Shown here: in pieces, positions 53,194-63,433 of the stretch
How positions within the stretch are numbered: the first letter of the stretch is position 1
Layout: every line of letters begins with the position of its first letter
NCBI RefSeq assembly: GCF_031877795.1
Contig: NC_133933.1
Span: 93,641,552-93,705,551 of the forward strand
DNA length: 64,000 bases
Direction: 5' to 3'
Source of the DNA: Strix aluco
Lineage: Eukaryota > Chordata > Aves > Strigiformes > Strigidae
Position numbers and translations under genes: made by a program
Notes under the pieces: generated by a model
Told to the model about the DNA's origin: nothing
The model's database searches: none
What the model saw: only the letters and a program-made list of their open reading frames with translations

Positions 53194-55815
53194 GATGATG
53201 AGTAAAGTCTTTATGTGTGGTTTAATTCTTTTCTGTGCACTGAAAGTAGTAGGCTTAAATTTAATCATACCTCTCTACTTGGTGCACTATAATTACTCCT
53301 GTCCTAAAACATTCAGAACTGCCGACTGAGATGCCATACCCTCCAGCAGTTTGGAGAGGAGGCAGAAATGTCTGAGTGACTTTAGAAGCAGTGCTGTGGT
53401 AGCGTATAGGAGTAGTGCCTTATAGCCACTGTTGCCAGCATTGCTGTGGGTAGACTCCCGAGTTTTCATTCTAACATCCACCAGTGGAATGCACAATTTA
53501 TAGCACCCCTCTTCCCTAGTGAGATGTCTGAGACTTAGGACTGAAAGCTTGCAGATTTGATGCATTTTTCCTTATACTAAGGATAAATGCTGTCATCTGC
53601 AGTAAAACCTCTGAACGGGATAAGCAGCAAGCAAGCCACTTGTGACTTGCTTCTAGACTTCTGCAAACCACTGTCTTCTATAATGCATTAATCAGCAGTA
53701 AAAAATAGAAGATTATTGGCCTACTTGTACAACAAGATCAAGGAGACTTGTTAGAGCTCTGTGTGCTTGAACTGCTGTCATTCAATAGCGTGGCTTTGCT
53801 ACCATAATACTTTGTCTGCAGAACTTCCTCCTTCAAGGGTAGTATTACAGAGGTTATAGAATTTAACTTTACATTTCAGAAGGTATTTTGCAAAAAAACC
53901 CCACCCACAACCAGAACAAAAACCACCATGACAACAAATATTTTAAAATTAAACTTCGTGAATAGATCACGTAATTTTTGTCTTTTGTCTCATTACAGAA
54001 AATCATTCCACTGACCTGAAACTGAAGACAACTTGCAGCTTTTATGCCCATACGAAAGACAATTTTAAACACAAGCACTGCAGTTTTCAAAGGCTTCTGA
54101 CTCTGAGCTATAGATTTCTTGTATCTTAAATGAGTCTGTTTAACAGAAGTAAAAACCCCATAAAAATCACTTGCCATGAATTAAAAAAAACAAAAAACAA
54201 AAAACAACCCTAAACTTCTGAATGCTTCTAGTACAGCAGTGTGGGTTTCTGATCACACCAGGTCGTTCTCAATAGCTGATGTGACTCCTCAGTTTGTTTA
54301 GACCTGTTTTCTGGACTTTTCCTGCCCTGCAGAGACACAGTCGGTAGTTTCACAGCACTCTGAACCTTCACTTTCCGCTCTTAGCAGCAGAATTAATGCC
54401 CTCCATTATATGGGGTTGTGCTGGGGAGGGAAAGCAGGTCTGTAAAGTGGTGACCCTGCTGCCCAGGTAAACTGAACTCCTGTAGACTGTTCACAGCAGA
54501 TTCACATAGTTTAGGTGTGCAGGGATCAGTCACAGAATAGCCTGTCTGCTTCTAGGGTAGAATATCTGTCATCACTGAATGACTTGAATAGTTGGATGAG
54601 TATTTCTAGTCAGGTAAGAAATATGTGGAAAATCGTTAACAATAATTACTGTCCTCTCAGGGAAAGTAAAAGATGAGTATTTTCACTAGTAACACAGATA
54701 ATGCTTAGTCTAGTAGTTAAATATTTTAATTTTTAACCTTTTCTACTTAGGTCTTCAAACTTTAAGCCTTGGCACTACAATTAGGTCTGTATTCTGTGCT
54801 CTTTGTGTTGCATGAAGTTATCTCCCCATGTCTTTCTAGGGCTGTGTCTGGCATCACACGGGTTTTGGCCATGCAGTTGCACTATGCTGTTTCCAGCTGT
54901 GTCTCAGAAATAGGTAATAGCTTGTAGAGGGTCATTGCTGGCTGCCTAGCAAGAGTCTGTAGGTAATAGGTGATGTAATAAATCAAAGATCCTATCAGTA
55001 GATGTGGGATATAGGTGCTAGTGGAAAGCTTGCTTATGATTTAAGTACTTACCTTAATTTCAGGTACTGTCCTGTGCAAGTCTACACGTTCCTAATGTAC
55101 AGGACACAAAGCTGTATTTTATTCTTGTTCCCTAAGACAGTCTAATGCCTTATTTCTTCTACGTAAGGTGCAGTTGCTTGCAGAAGGCTATTATTTTTTA
55201 GTATAAACTAATGCCTTCTTTCCTACCATTGAAGAGGTCTTAATGCATGCCTGAATGCAATCTTCTGCTGTCTAGGTCTGTAGAGACTCTAGGAGGTGTG
55301 CTGTAGCATGCTGATGAAACTCTAACCGCTGAGATGACTAGAGTATCTGTTTCTGGTGATACCTTTTTTTGCTGATGTGATTGGGATCAGTGTGCTTGAC
55401 GTGTTACCTGAAAGTGAAGAATTCAATAATACTTATTCATCTAACGGAGGTAGTGAACTGCCACAATTAACTTTAAAACCTGCAAGCAGTAAAGTCACGT
55501 GATGTTGTGCACCCTAACTTCATCTGGGATGAAGACAGAGAAAGGTTGGAACATAGCTCAGGAGAGAATTGTTGGAAAGCTAGTACTGTTGGACAAAAGA
55601 GTCAGACCAGTGTTGCTGTCAGCATGTACTAATATAATATGAGGTTTGGGGTTTTTTGTTGTTTTGTTTGTTTGGTTTTTAATACAGAACGTAAGCACTG
55701 AACTTGCTGTTTGTCACATCGGTGACTTGCAGCCTGGTGCGCTGAGAGCTTGGCCATGCTACAAACTTTTTCATCTTACTTGTAGCGCCTAACACCTTTC
55801 TTTTCTCTCTTACAG

Positions 55816-55958
55816 ACTTGATCCAAGCAACTAATGAAACAAACGTTAATATTCCTCAGATGGCTGATACGCTTTTTGAGCGAGCAACAAATAGTAGCTG
55901 GGTGGTTGTATTCAAAGCCTTAGTTACCACACATCATCTAATGGTTCATGGCAATGAG
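55816..55958 (+). CDS. SNAP91: SNAP91 coding exon 2 (residues 44-91)
   Basis: Completes Tyr44 with AC and encodes LIQATNETNV through TTHHLMVHGNE, ending exactly at a codon boundary (residue 91). This is helical ANTH-domain sequence directly after the lipid-binding lysines. NETNVNIPQMADTLFER fits AP180, where PICALM (from memory) has NEMNVNIPQLADSLFER. The acceptor is TTCTCTCTTACAG ending at 55815 and the donor is GTAAGT at 55959, both strong. The exon is 143 bases, phase 1 at entry and phase 0 at exit. The NSSWVVVFKAL segment is near-invariant in the family. Confidence 0.98.
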
Positions 55959-57020
55959 GTAAGTGTAATCAGCTTTCTCTGGAGACCACATTGACACTGA
56001 GTAGATTCCAAGCCAAAAACTCTAGTAACACAAAGGCATCTCGTCTAACCAGTAAGGACCTGAGAAAAAAGGGCAAGAATGACTCTTGGTGAACCTTTAA
56101 CAACATAGTTGGAGGCATGCCAGTTATCTGTCTCTTCAGTTACAAAACCGTAGCATAAGAGCAAGCAGCAGCCTGTTCCAGGACGTTGGCAATTTATGCA
56201 TTATCTGAAAACAGAGCTACACAGGATTAAAAACTACCTGGGACTTTTTGACTAGAGTCAAAGTTGATGTTCTGGCACATGTGTTCTGCCATCCAAATAG
56301 CTGCCCTCTCTACATGAGTGTTAAAATCTTCCTAGAGCTGTAAATTCAACTTGATAACCTTTTGGATTGTGTTTTCCTTGCCCTTGCTTTTTATTGACCG
56401 TATAGACTGCTATTTCTGCGTAAAAACGCAAAGCATACTTAAAGAGCTTTAGGATTACTGTGAAACAATTCCTTCCTGGATGTATATAAAGTGTTTTCAT
56501 GCAGTGAACTTCTCCAGTGTCACAGCATAAATTTTTATGCCTGTCCTTTTTCTGTTCCAAGTTTTGGCTGATACTCTGATTTGCTTTTTGTAACTGTTTC
56601 AGGCTGTTAGTCCCTGTAGTTGATGTTGGGCCTGCTTGTTATTAAAACAGGCGCTCAGTTTGGCTGAAACTAGGGGCTGCTGGATTGAAAAGTCTGGGAC
56701 TAGCCTGGATATACTGCTTTGTAAGCAAATAAATCTTGTGCTTCCTCAAATCTCTGAGAATTAACCATTTTTATTGCTCCTTCCACAGTCTGGTTTGTAT
56801 TTTGCACAGGATCTATGTGTACAGTGGGATATTTAGTAGAGATTCAGGCTAAATGTAATAATTCTGAATGGATGAAAAAGGTTTTGAGGAAGTTATTGCA
56901 GGCTAAACCAAAAATTTGGTTTTCACATGTGTATGCTGTAACTAGACTGGTAATCTTCCTGCTAGGAGGTAGAAAGCCTTCAGATACAGCCTGTGATAAG
57001 AAAGTAACTTTGTGTTGCAG
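55959..57020 (+). other. SNAP91: SNAP91 intron 2
   Basis: Starts GTAAGT and ends TGTGTTGCAG. I see no repeat element, second gene or RNA gene. Open frames crossing it (for example 56815-57135) are accidental and run through exon 3 in part. Confidence 0.9.
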
Positions 57021-57096
57021 AGATTTATTCAGTACCTGGCATCTAGAAACACATTGTTCAATCTCAGCAATTTTCTGGACAAAAGTGGATCTCACG
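57021..57096 (+). CDS. SNAP91: SNAP91 coding exon 3 (residues 92-116 plus one base)
   Basis: Encodes RFIQYLASRNTLFNL, then SNFLDKSGSH and the first base of Gly117. The FLDKSGSHGYD junction distinguishes AP180 from PICALM, which as I recall has FLDKSGLQGYD. The exon is 76 bases, phase 0 in and phase 1 out. The acceptor is TGTGTTGCAG ending at 57020; the donor is G|GTAAGC with GT at 57097-57098. This part forms further helices of the ANTH superhelix. No frame-disrupting change is seen. Confidence 0.98.
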
Positions 57097-58885
57097 GTAA
57101 GCCTACTCATGTCTATAATCTTAACAAGATTCTAAATAAGATACTATTGTTAATTTGGTCCTTCATTCATAAGATGCAAATAATATAAAAATGTGCTACT
57201 GAAGCCTTTTTATGAGTACTTAATGAATACAGGACTGGACAACTTCAAAACAATGTTTCTCGGTTCCTGCAAAATTTTTACTCAAAAGCTGAAACTGTAC
57301 AACTCCCTTAGAAAGTGCTGGTTGAAGTCAGGACCAGGTCAGTTATCTCCTTAATTGTTATGGGAGTTAAGGATGAAATAGATAACTTTCCATTTAGTTT
57401 TTTGGGGTTTGCTCAATCTTAAATGGCAATTTGATTGCCTGGGGACACTGCACTTTTTAGGAATTGTCTAGAAGTGTTTAATTGGGAGTGGGGAGAAGGC
57501 ACCAAAAGAACTACCTGGTTTTGATTTGAGTAGTGAATTTAGAAAGGTCTAGACAGAAATTAAGGAGTTCTCTCTAAAGCTTAAAAGTCCGCTTTTCTAC
57601 CTTGACTCTGGAATTAATAGTGAATTTTACTGTTCCTTCACTTAACAGAAGAAAAGCTTGTTGCATGGTAGTTCTACTAGAGAAGAGAGAAAACTTATAG
57701 TTCTGCAGCTGTGCAAGAATATTTGTAGACTGTATGCAGGAATGCTACAATAATGGGCAAGATCAAAGCAATGCCACATTACTCCCATCTCTTAATGGAG
57801 ACATGTGACACCAAAAAGACTCGAACATCTTTTAGAAGTGGTGACACAGGGCAGGAACAAAGCCAAACAAATATTAAAACTGCGTTTGTCTAAGTAAAGC
57901 ATGCTATGCATGCTCAAAGATACTGGTATTTGGCAACAATGAATTCTGTTAAATGCGTACTTTTGTGTTCTTTGCCACTTTCTTTAAACTTAAATTGCCA
58001 TTTCATAGATAATGCAACAATGTGTCATAGATAATAAGGCATCAGAGTTGGTAGTGTTAAGCCTAAGTTGTCAGAGATGGTTAATGTTGAGATACTAGGG
58101 AAAAATACAGTCAATGACTAAGTTGAGGGGTGTGGATTTTAATAAAGGTAGCAAAAAGGGAGTTGTACTAAAGAGGAGGATGAGTTGTCTTCTGCACAGA
58201 TTTCTGTAGCTTAGAGGAAGAAACTTTGAAGGATAGACCTGAAGGATAGACTGTAATACTAACTTCAGAAGTCTTATAGGCTTGAAGGTCACTGAAGTTT
58301 AAGGCTTCTTGTACAGTATTATGTACCTTGAAGATCTCTGGTGTAGCAGTTCAAAGAAGGCGCTAATCTCTGTGAATGCTATCATAATATCTTTGTTCTG
58401 GTAAACCTAGTCAGGGGAATTTTGATGGTCCATGTAAGAGTTGGAGGGACTGACATAGATAAAATAGCAGGAGCGTTTAAGTTGAAATCAGTCTTTATCC
58501 TGGAAGTCATGTACCAGTTAAATAAAACTTTTTTGTGAAAATATCATTTTTACCCATTAATAAGGGTCTTGCTAATTTTGTCATCAAGTAATGTTACCAG
58601 ATAACTGTGTAGGAGCCACTAGCAGGTTTCCCCAGGAACCATGCCACTGGTGCACTGGATGAATCTGTTAGAAGTAGAGGACAGTGGTAGATTGTTATGG
58701 TGCAGCACTGCTGCTTTTTCTTCAGAAGCTGGAAGATGTCTTCTGATGCCTGTTCTGTATGCGGAGTTGAATAGCGCAGAAGAGATCACATAACCTTAGG
58801 GTCTATTGACTATGTTATCGTTTACTTAAAGAACCTCCAAACAAGTGTGAACATTGCATGTAAAATGTGTAACTGTTTTTTGCAG
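57097..58885 (+). other. SNAP91: SNAP91 intron 3
   Basis: Starts GTAAGC and ends TTTTTTGCAG. I see ordinary AT-rich intronic sequence, with no recognised transposon, RNA gene or coding frame. Confidence 0.9.
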
Positions 58886-58988
58886 GTTATGACATGTCCA
58901 CCTTTATAAGGCGTTATAGTAGATACTTGAATGAAAAAGCATTTTCCTACAGACAAATGGCATTTGACTTTGCAAGAGTGAAGAAAGG
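58886..58988 (+). CDS. SNAP91: SNAP91 coding exon 4 (residues 117-150 plus two bases)
   Basis: Completes Gly117 and encodes [33 protein letters not shown] and the first two bases of Gly151. The [20 protein letters not shown] stretch is characteristic of AP180 (from memory, PICALM has AVSYRQVAFDFTKVK). The acceptor is TGTTTTTTGCAG ending at 58885 and the donor is GTAAGC at 58989. The exon is 103 bases, phase 1 in and phase 2 out. The conserved basic residues (RRYSRY, RVKK) are in their usual positions. Confidence 0.98.
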
Positions 58989-59573
58989 GTAAGCAAAGTT
59001 TAGATATGTAAACTGATAGTGTTGCCTGATCCATGAAAATCTTGCTTGTGGTGTTATGCTTGATTTTAGTCTTAATGGCTTTGTTATGTTTTTTCTTTAG
59101 CCACAATGAAACACCAAAATGGTTGAATTTCTTAAGTATTTGTAATGTGTTAAAAATTGCACGAGGAGGAGAGGAAAGGCTGTGGGTAGTAAGGCAAATT
59201 AGGTAGAAGACTAAAGTAAGGTGCCTTGCAGAACTGGAGCTTTTAGTGCTAGGTGTTAAATCCGGCTCTTATTAAACTGTGTTGTAGTGAGACTGTGCTT
59301 AGGATTTGGAGAAGGAAGTGCTCTGAAACTTTATTTAGGATGTTTCATTACTCTCTAGACACTTTCCATAAGAAAGATAACTGATTGTAAAGGAAAACTG
59401 AAGTGAACACCTGAACGTTGTAGTAGGCTACACAGCAAACAGTTATAAACTGAATAAAGTTGTAAACTACTGGGTTTATTTCCCACACGGACTGTGGTTG
59501 TTTTGTTTTTTTTTTTTTTTAAAAAGTTAACGCAGCCCAGAGTAATATGTTGGTATTTATCAGAACATTTTTT

Positions 59574-60657
59574 TGTGGTGAATTGACCTTAACTGGGTGC
59601 CAGATGCCCACCAAAGCTGCTGTATTGCTCCCCTCAACTGAACAGGGGGGAGAAAATATAACAAAAACTTGTGGGTAGAGTTAAGGACAGGGAGAGATCA
59701 TTCACTAATTACCGTCACAGGCAGAACAGGCTCAACCTGGGAAAGTAACTGTTTATTGCTATTCAAATCAGAGTAGGATAATGAGAAATAAAACAAATCT
59801 TAAAACACCTTCCCCCCCCCCCCCCCTTCTTCCTGGGGTTAACTTTACTCCTGATTCTCACTACCTCCTCCCCCCAGGTGCCTCAGGGGGATGGAGAATG
59901 GGAGTTGTGAGCAGTTCGTCACACATTGTCTCTGCTCCTTCCTCCTCAAGGGGAGGATTCCGGATTCCTCACACTCTTCCCCTGCTCCAGCGTGGGGTCC
60001 CTCCCATGGGAGACAGTCCTCCACAAACTTCTCCAACATGGGTCCTTCCCATGGGCTGCAGCTCTTCACAAACTGCTCCAGCGTGGGTCCCTTCCAAGGG
60101 TGCAGTCCTTCAGGAACAGACTGTTCCAATGTGGGTTCCCCACAGGTCACAAGTGCTGCCAGCAAACCTGCTCACAGGTCCTGCCAGGAGTGGCCTTCCC
60201 ATGGGGTGATCCCCCATTCGGGCATCCACCTGCTCTGGCATGAGGTCCTCCATGGGCTGCAGGTGGATCTCTGCTCCACCGTTAACCTCCATGGGCTGCA
60301 GGGGCACAGCCTGCCTCACCATGCTCTTCATCAGGGGCTGCAGGGGACCCTCTGCTCCAGCACCTGGAGCACCTCTTCCCCTCCTTCACTGACCTTGGTG
60401 TCTGCAGTGTTGTTTCTCTCACATGTTCTTGCTCCTGTCTCGAGCTGCAATTGCTCTCCCACAGCAATTGTTTTTCCCCTTTCTTAAATATGTTATCACA
60501 GAGGCGCTACCACTGTTGCCTTGGCCAGTGGTGGGTCCATCTTGGAGCCAACTGACACTGGCTCTATCAGACACAGGGTAAGCTTCTAGCAGCTTCTCAC
60601 AGAAACCACCCCTGTAGCCCCCCTGCTATCAAAACCTTGCCATGCAAACCCAGTACA
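59574..60657 (-). mobile_element. Solo LTR of an avian endogenous retrovirus, antisense to SNAP91
   Basis: On the minus strand the element runs from TGTACTGGGTTTGCATGG (60657 down) to GGTCAATTCACCACA (59574), giving the TG...CA ends of an LTR and a length of 1,084 bases. A TATA-like CATATTTAAGA lies at about 60482-60492 and an AATAAA polyadenylation signal at 59752-59757, both in minus orientation. I recall near-identical sequence as a widespread LTR of songbird and other neoavian genomes but cannot fix the family name. Between about 59984 and 60370 it is built of degenerate units of about 46 bases starting CTCCAGCGTGGG or a variant (59985, 60031, 60076, 60124), which keeps several frames open without stops. 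It has no gag, pol or env sequence and no second LTR, so it is a solo LTR. No clear target-site duplication flanks it (TTTTT versus GTCTC). Confidence 0.85.
59812..59826 (+). repeat. C15 run inside the LTR
   Basis: Fifteen consecutive C on the + strand, lying between the polyadenylation-signal region and the internal repeats of the LTR. Copies of this LTR that I remember have a C-rich tract with interruptions here, so this copy has probably homogenised by slippage. Confidence 0.85.
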
Positions 60658-62047
60658 GTCTCTGACTTCTCTAACTGGGACTTTAATGGCTCTAGATTCT
60701 CAGTTGAAGCACAGACAACACAGCAAGTGGCTAAACACTCACTGAAGGTGCAGCTTAATTGACTGCATGCTAAAGATGCTCCTGCTAATCATGAGTTGCA
60801 TACAGGATCCTCCTGGCAGTTCTGGTGTATTCTGCAGCTTGGGATGCTGAGCTGGTAACGCAGGCATTGCTGCCAGGCTTTCCTTTCCTGCTTCTCAAAC
60901 TACCAGAAGGTATAGGGCCTACTATGACACCTTTGCTGTATAACTGGATGCCATTCCCATAGTGGGGACTAGAGTAGTTCTCTCTTGAACCTAACTGGAA
61001 TATGAATCACTAAGAAGGTGGTAGCTAGTTGTATTGATATCTCAGGCAAGCTTTGATCTAGCAGGCTGCTGTAGTGTTAGCATTTTAAGTTCTGTTTGTC
61101 ACCTGGTGCCTTTGAACACTTCATGTTAAATAAACTTAAGTTTTGTTGCTGGGAATCCTTCTGTTCCTGCCTTGCTATATGTTCCTGGAAAGCCTTTCCA
61201 TGCATGTTATTTCTGGTGCTTAAAACAAGGTGCTGCCTCAGAGTGTAGCATAAAATATATAAGAATAGTGGTATGCATTTTCAGAGAGGAGATGCTATAC
61301 CTGTCAGTGGCCAGAACGGGGCAATACATAATGGTGGATGTACAGGTTTATGATATTCAGAGATAAAAACGTGCATGCGTGAAGACTGCTATAAGACTAT
61401 GTGTGGCAATTAGGGAAGGCTACACATACATGACTGCTGTGTGATCCAGTTGGAGTAATGATTCAGGACTGATAAGGCAGGTCAAAGTCAGTGGAAATGC
61501 TATGAAGGAGTAATGGAATTAATTAGTACTCGGGAATACTGAGGAAAGAGGCTCTGAGCAAAGATTGCCCTGATTTAAATTGTCACTGAATCAACATGCA
61601 TATATTGTGGCACCTAATGGGGAAAAAACCCAACCTGTAGAGTTTTTTTTATTTCAGTGACCACAGACAGGTCAGCAATGAGTTGTCACTAGTTATTCAT
61701 AACAAACTTAATGCACAAAGACTTTCAGTTGTCTAAGTACTTCTGTGACAGTATTTCTTGTCAAGTTATTTAAACCCTTAGTGTCTTCTTTCCATTAAGA
61801 GATCAATCTCTTGCATTCATCACTCTAACACAAAACCTTTTCCTCACCTGCTGTCAGGGAGGGTGACTGGAATGAAGTATTTTTCATGCCAGCTCTCATG
61901 ATGGTGTGAGAAGCAGGAGAATCAGACAGTGCTCTAGACATTTGAAATGGATTGTAGCTGCTTTAAGCTTAAATTTAGACAATGAATCAGTTTGGGAGAA
62001 GGGAGAGGGGAAACTCCATGTCTTCTAATCTGTATTCCCTCTTGCAG

Positions 62048-62141
62048 AGCTGATGGTGTAATGAGAACAATGGCTCCTGAAAAGCTGCTGAAGAGTATGC
62101 CAATATTACAGGAACAAATTGATGCACTACTTGAATTTGAT
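62048..62141 (+). CDS. SNAP91: SNAP91 coding exon 5 (residues 151-182)
   Basis: Completes Gly151 with A and encodes [17 protein letters not shown], then [14 protein letters not shown], ending on a codon boundary at residue 182. [14 protein letters not shown] is one of the clearest AP180 signatures (from memory, PICALM has NTEKLLKTVPIIQ). Residue 173 is Glu (GAA), where I remember Gly in mammalian AP180. The acceptor CCCTCTTGCAG ends at 62047 and the donor is GTATGT at 62142, a functional but non-optimal GT site. The exon is 94 bases, phase 2 in and phase 0 out. Confidence 0.98.
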
Positions 62142-63321
62142 GTATGTATTGAAGCTGACCCAGCATTAACACTGGGCACTGAGTTATACATGCTGTGTTG
62201 TAATGAACATGTTTTACCTTGTAGGTAATGCTTTACCATGTGGGCCAAAAAATCCCTTTTTCAGTGTCCCACTGAGGTAGTGTGGTGAAGGGTGGCCCTT
62301 CCCTATATGTATGAAATGTGAAGATTACACTTATTTTTTTTCTTTGTAGTGAGGGTAGAGGAACAGCATGGGAAATGAGGGGCATTGAGGAATGCTGACT
62401 TGGAGCTTGAAGTTTCATCTTCTGCATCAGTGAGGGGAAGAAATGGACAAAACAAGGAAACTGAAGAATCTTTTTTTCTGTCTCTTGGCAATCAACTTTT
62501 TAGGGGGAGGAAAAAAGCCGTTAAAATACCACATGTACATGGTTTGGCTTCCTCAAAATCTCCATCCTGTTTTCAGCTGTAAACTAAATTGGCTAAACTT
62601 TATTCTAGACTGTTCATAGAAATAAGTGTCTACAATATATTTACAATGTTATGAATGTTGGTGAGATTGCTTATCTGCCTAAAGGATAAAAACAGGAGTT
62701 AGTTGTTGTAGGAGGTACAGTGTAACGTTGCAAAGAGGTCTCTGAAGGAATTTATCTTGAAATTCTTCTGTTCTTGGTGGGCAGAAGGACACACTCCCAG
62801 GCAGAATGCAGGGCCCACCACAGCTTTCAGAGGAAAGCCTTAGAAGTACATGTCTCACTAATGACATAGAAATTGATAGTGGTCTCAGAAGAGGAGGTAT
62901 TTTTAATAAAAGAAAGATATTTTAATAAATGAGCACTTACCTTCTGCCCAAGTTAATGCGAGAACTGGAAGGGTCTTGACATCATTAACCCAACTGTATG
63001 ATCTAGAAGACTTCTGAGGTTTTGTTAAGCTCTGCTGTGAACTGACATCTTTTGTCCAGTTTCATTAAAGCTTTGTGATAGGTGAAGGGGTCAAGACTAA
63101 GATGTTTACTGTTGATGGGGATGCTCCTCTGCTGTAGTGAATTGTTTTGGAGTGGTGACAAATGCAATCCTTGATCTGCTAACAGAAACCTTTCTTTGGT
63201 TTCTTTGTGTGAAAGCTTGTATTCAGATTCTATCTGTAACAGTATCAGATACCTGGTGCAAGCTAAAACTTCTGATTGCATTCAGTACATCTGTTAGAAA
63301 TAACTGGTATTTTATTTGTAG
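62142..63321 (+). other. SNAP91: SNAP91 intron 5
   Basis: Starts GTATGT and ends TTTATTTGTAG. No repeat element, RNA gene or other coding sequence is recognised in it. Confidence 0.9.
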
Positions 63322-63433
63322 GTTCATCCAAATGAACTGACAAATGGTGTCATAAATGCTGCATTCATGCTTCTATTTAAAGATCTTATCAAACTTTTTG
63401 CTTGCTACAATGATGGGGTTATTAACTTACTAG
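63322..63433 (+). CDS. SNAP91: SNAP91 coding exon 6 (residues 183-219 plus one base)
   Basis: Encodes [32 protein letters not shown] and VINLL, plus the first base of the next codon (expected Glu220). [14 protein letters not shown] marks AP180; PICALM, from memory, has KDAIRLFAAYNEGI. It is 112 bases, phase 0 in and phase 1 out. The acceptor TTTATTTGTAG ends at 63321 and the donor GTAAGT starts at 63434. In the family this region leads into the ANTH helices that hold the SNARE motif of synaptobrevin; the remaining ANTH exons lie beyond the window. Confidence 0.98.

Larger units (their letters stand above)
37168..55815 (+). other. SNAP91: SNAP91 intron 1 (18.6 kb)
   Basis: Bounded by GTGAGC and a CTCTCTTACAG acceptor. 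Long first introns are usual places for regulatory elements. Contents listed separately are an AT palindrome (38639-38694), a CACGTG palindrome (39284-39295), an LTR relic (43347-43724), a 17-bp duplication (52029-52062), a CRE (52926-52933) and a poly(C) run (53166-53193). Runs of T or A occur at about 47399-47413, 48089-48100, 51839-51849, 54181-54206 and 55645-55680. A CACGTG motif also lies at about 55496-55501. I see no second gene; open frames up to 148 codons (44047-44493, minus) have no recognised features. Confidence 0.9.
58989..62047 (+). other. SNAP91: SNAP91 intron 4
   Basis: Starts GTAAGC and ends CCCTCTTGCAG. It contains a T15 run followed by A5 (59506-59525) and, about 50 bases on, the antisense LTR listed at 59574-60657. 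The rest (58989-59505 and 60658-62047) shows no gene or named repeat that I recognise. Confidence 0.9.

Noticed and set aside
59781..60487. Open frames of 142 and 198 codons (+) and 106 codons (-) in intron 4
   Set aside because: They lie within the LTR and result from its stop-free tandem units; no protein family is recognisable.
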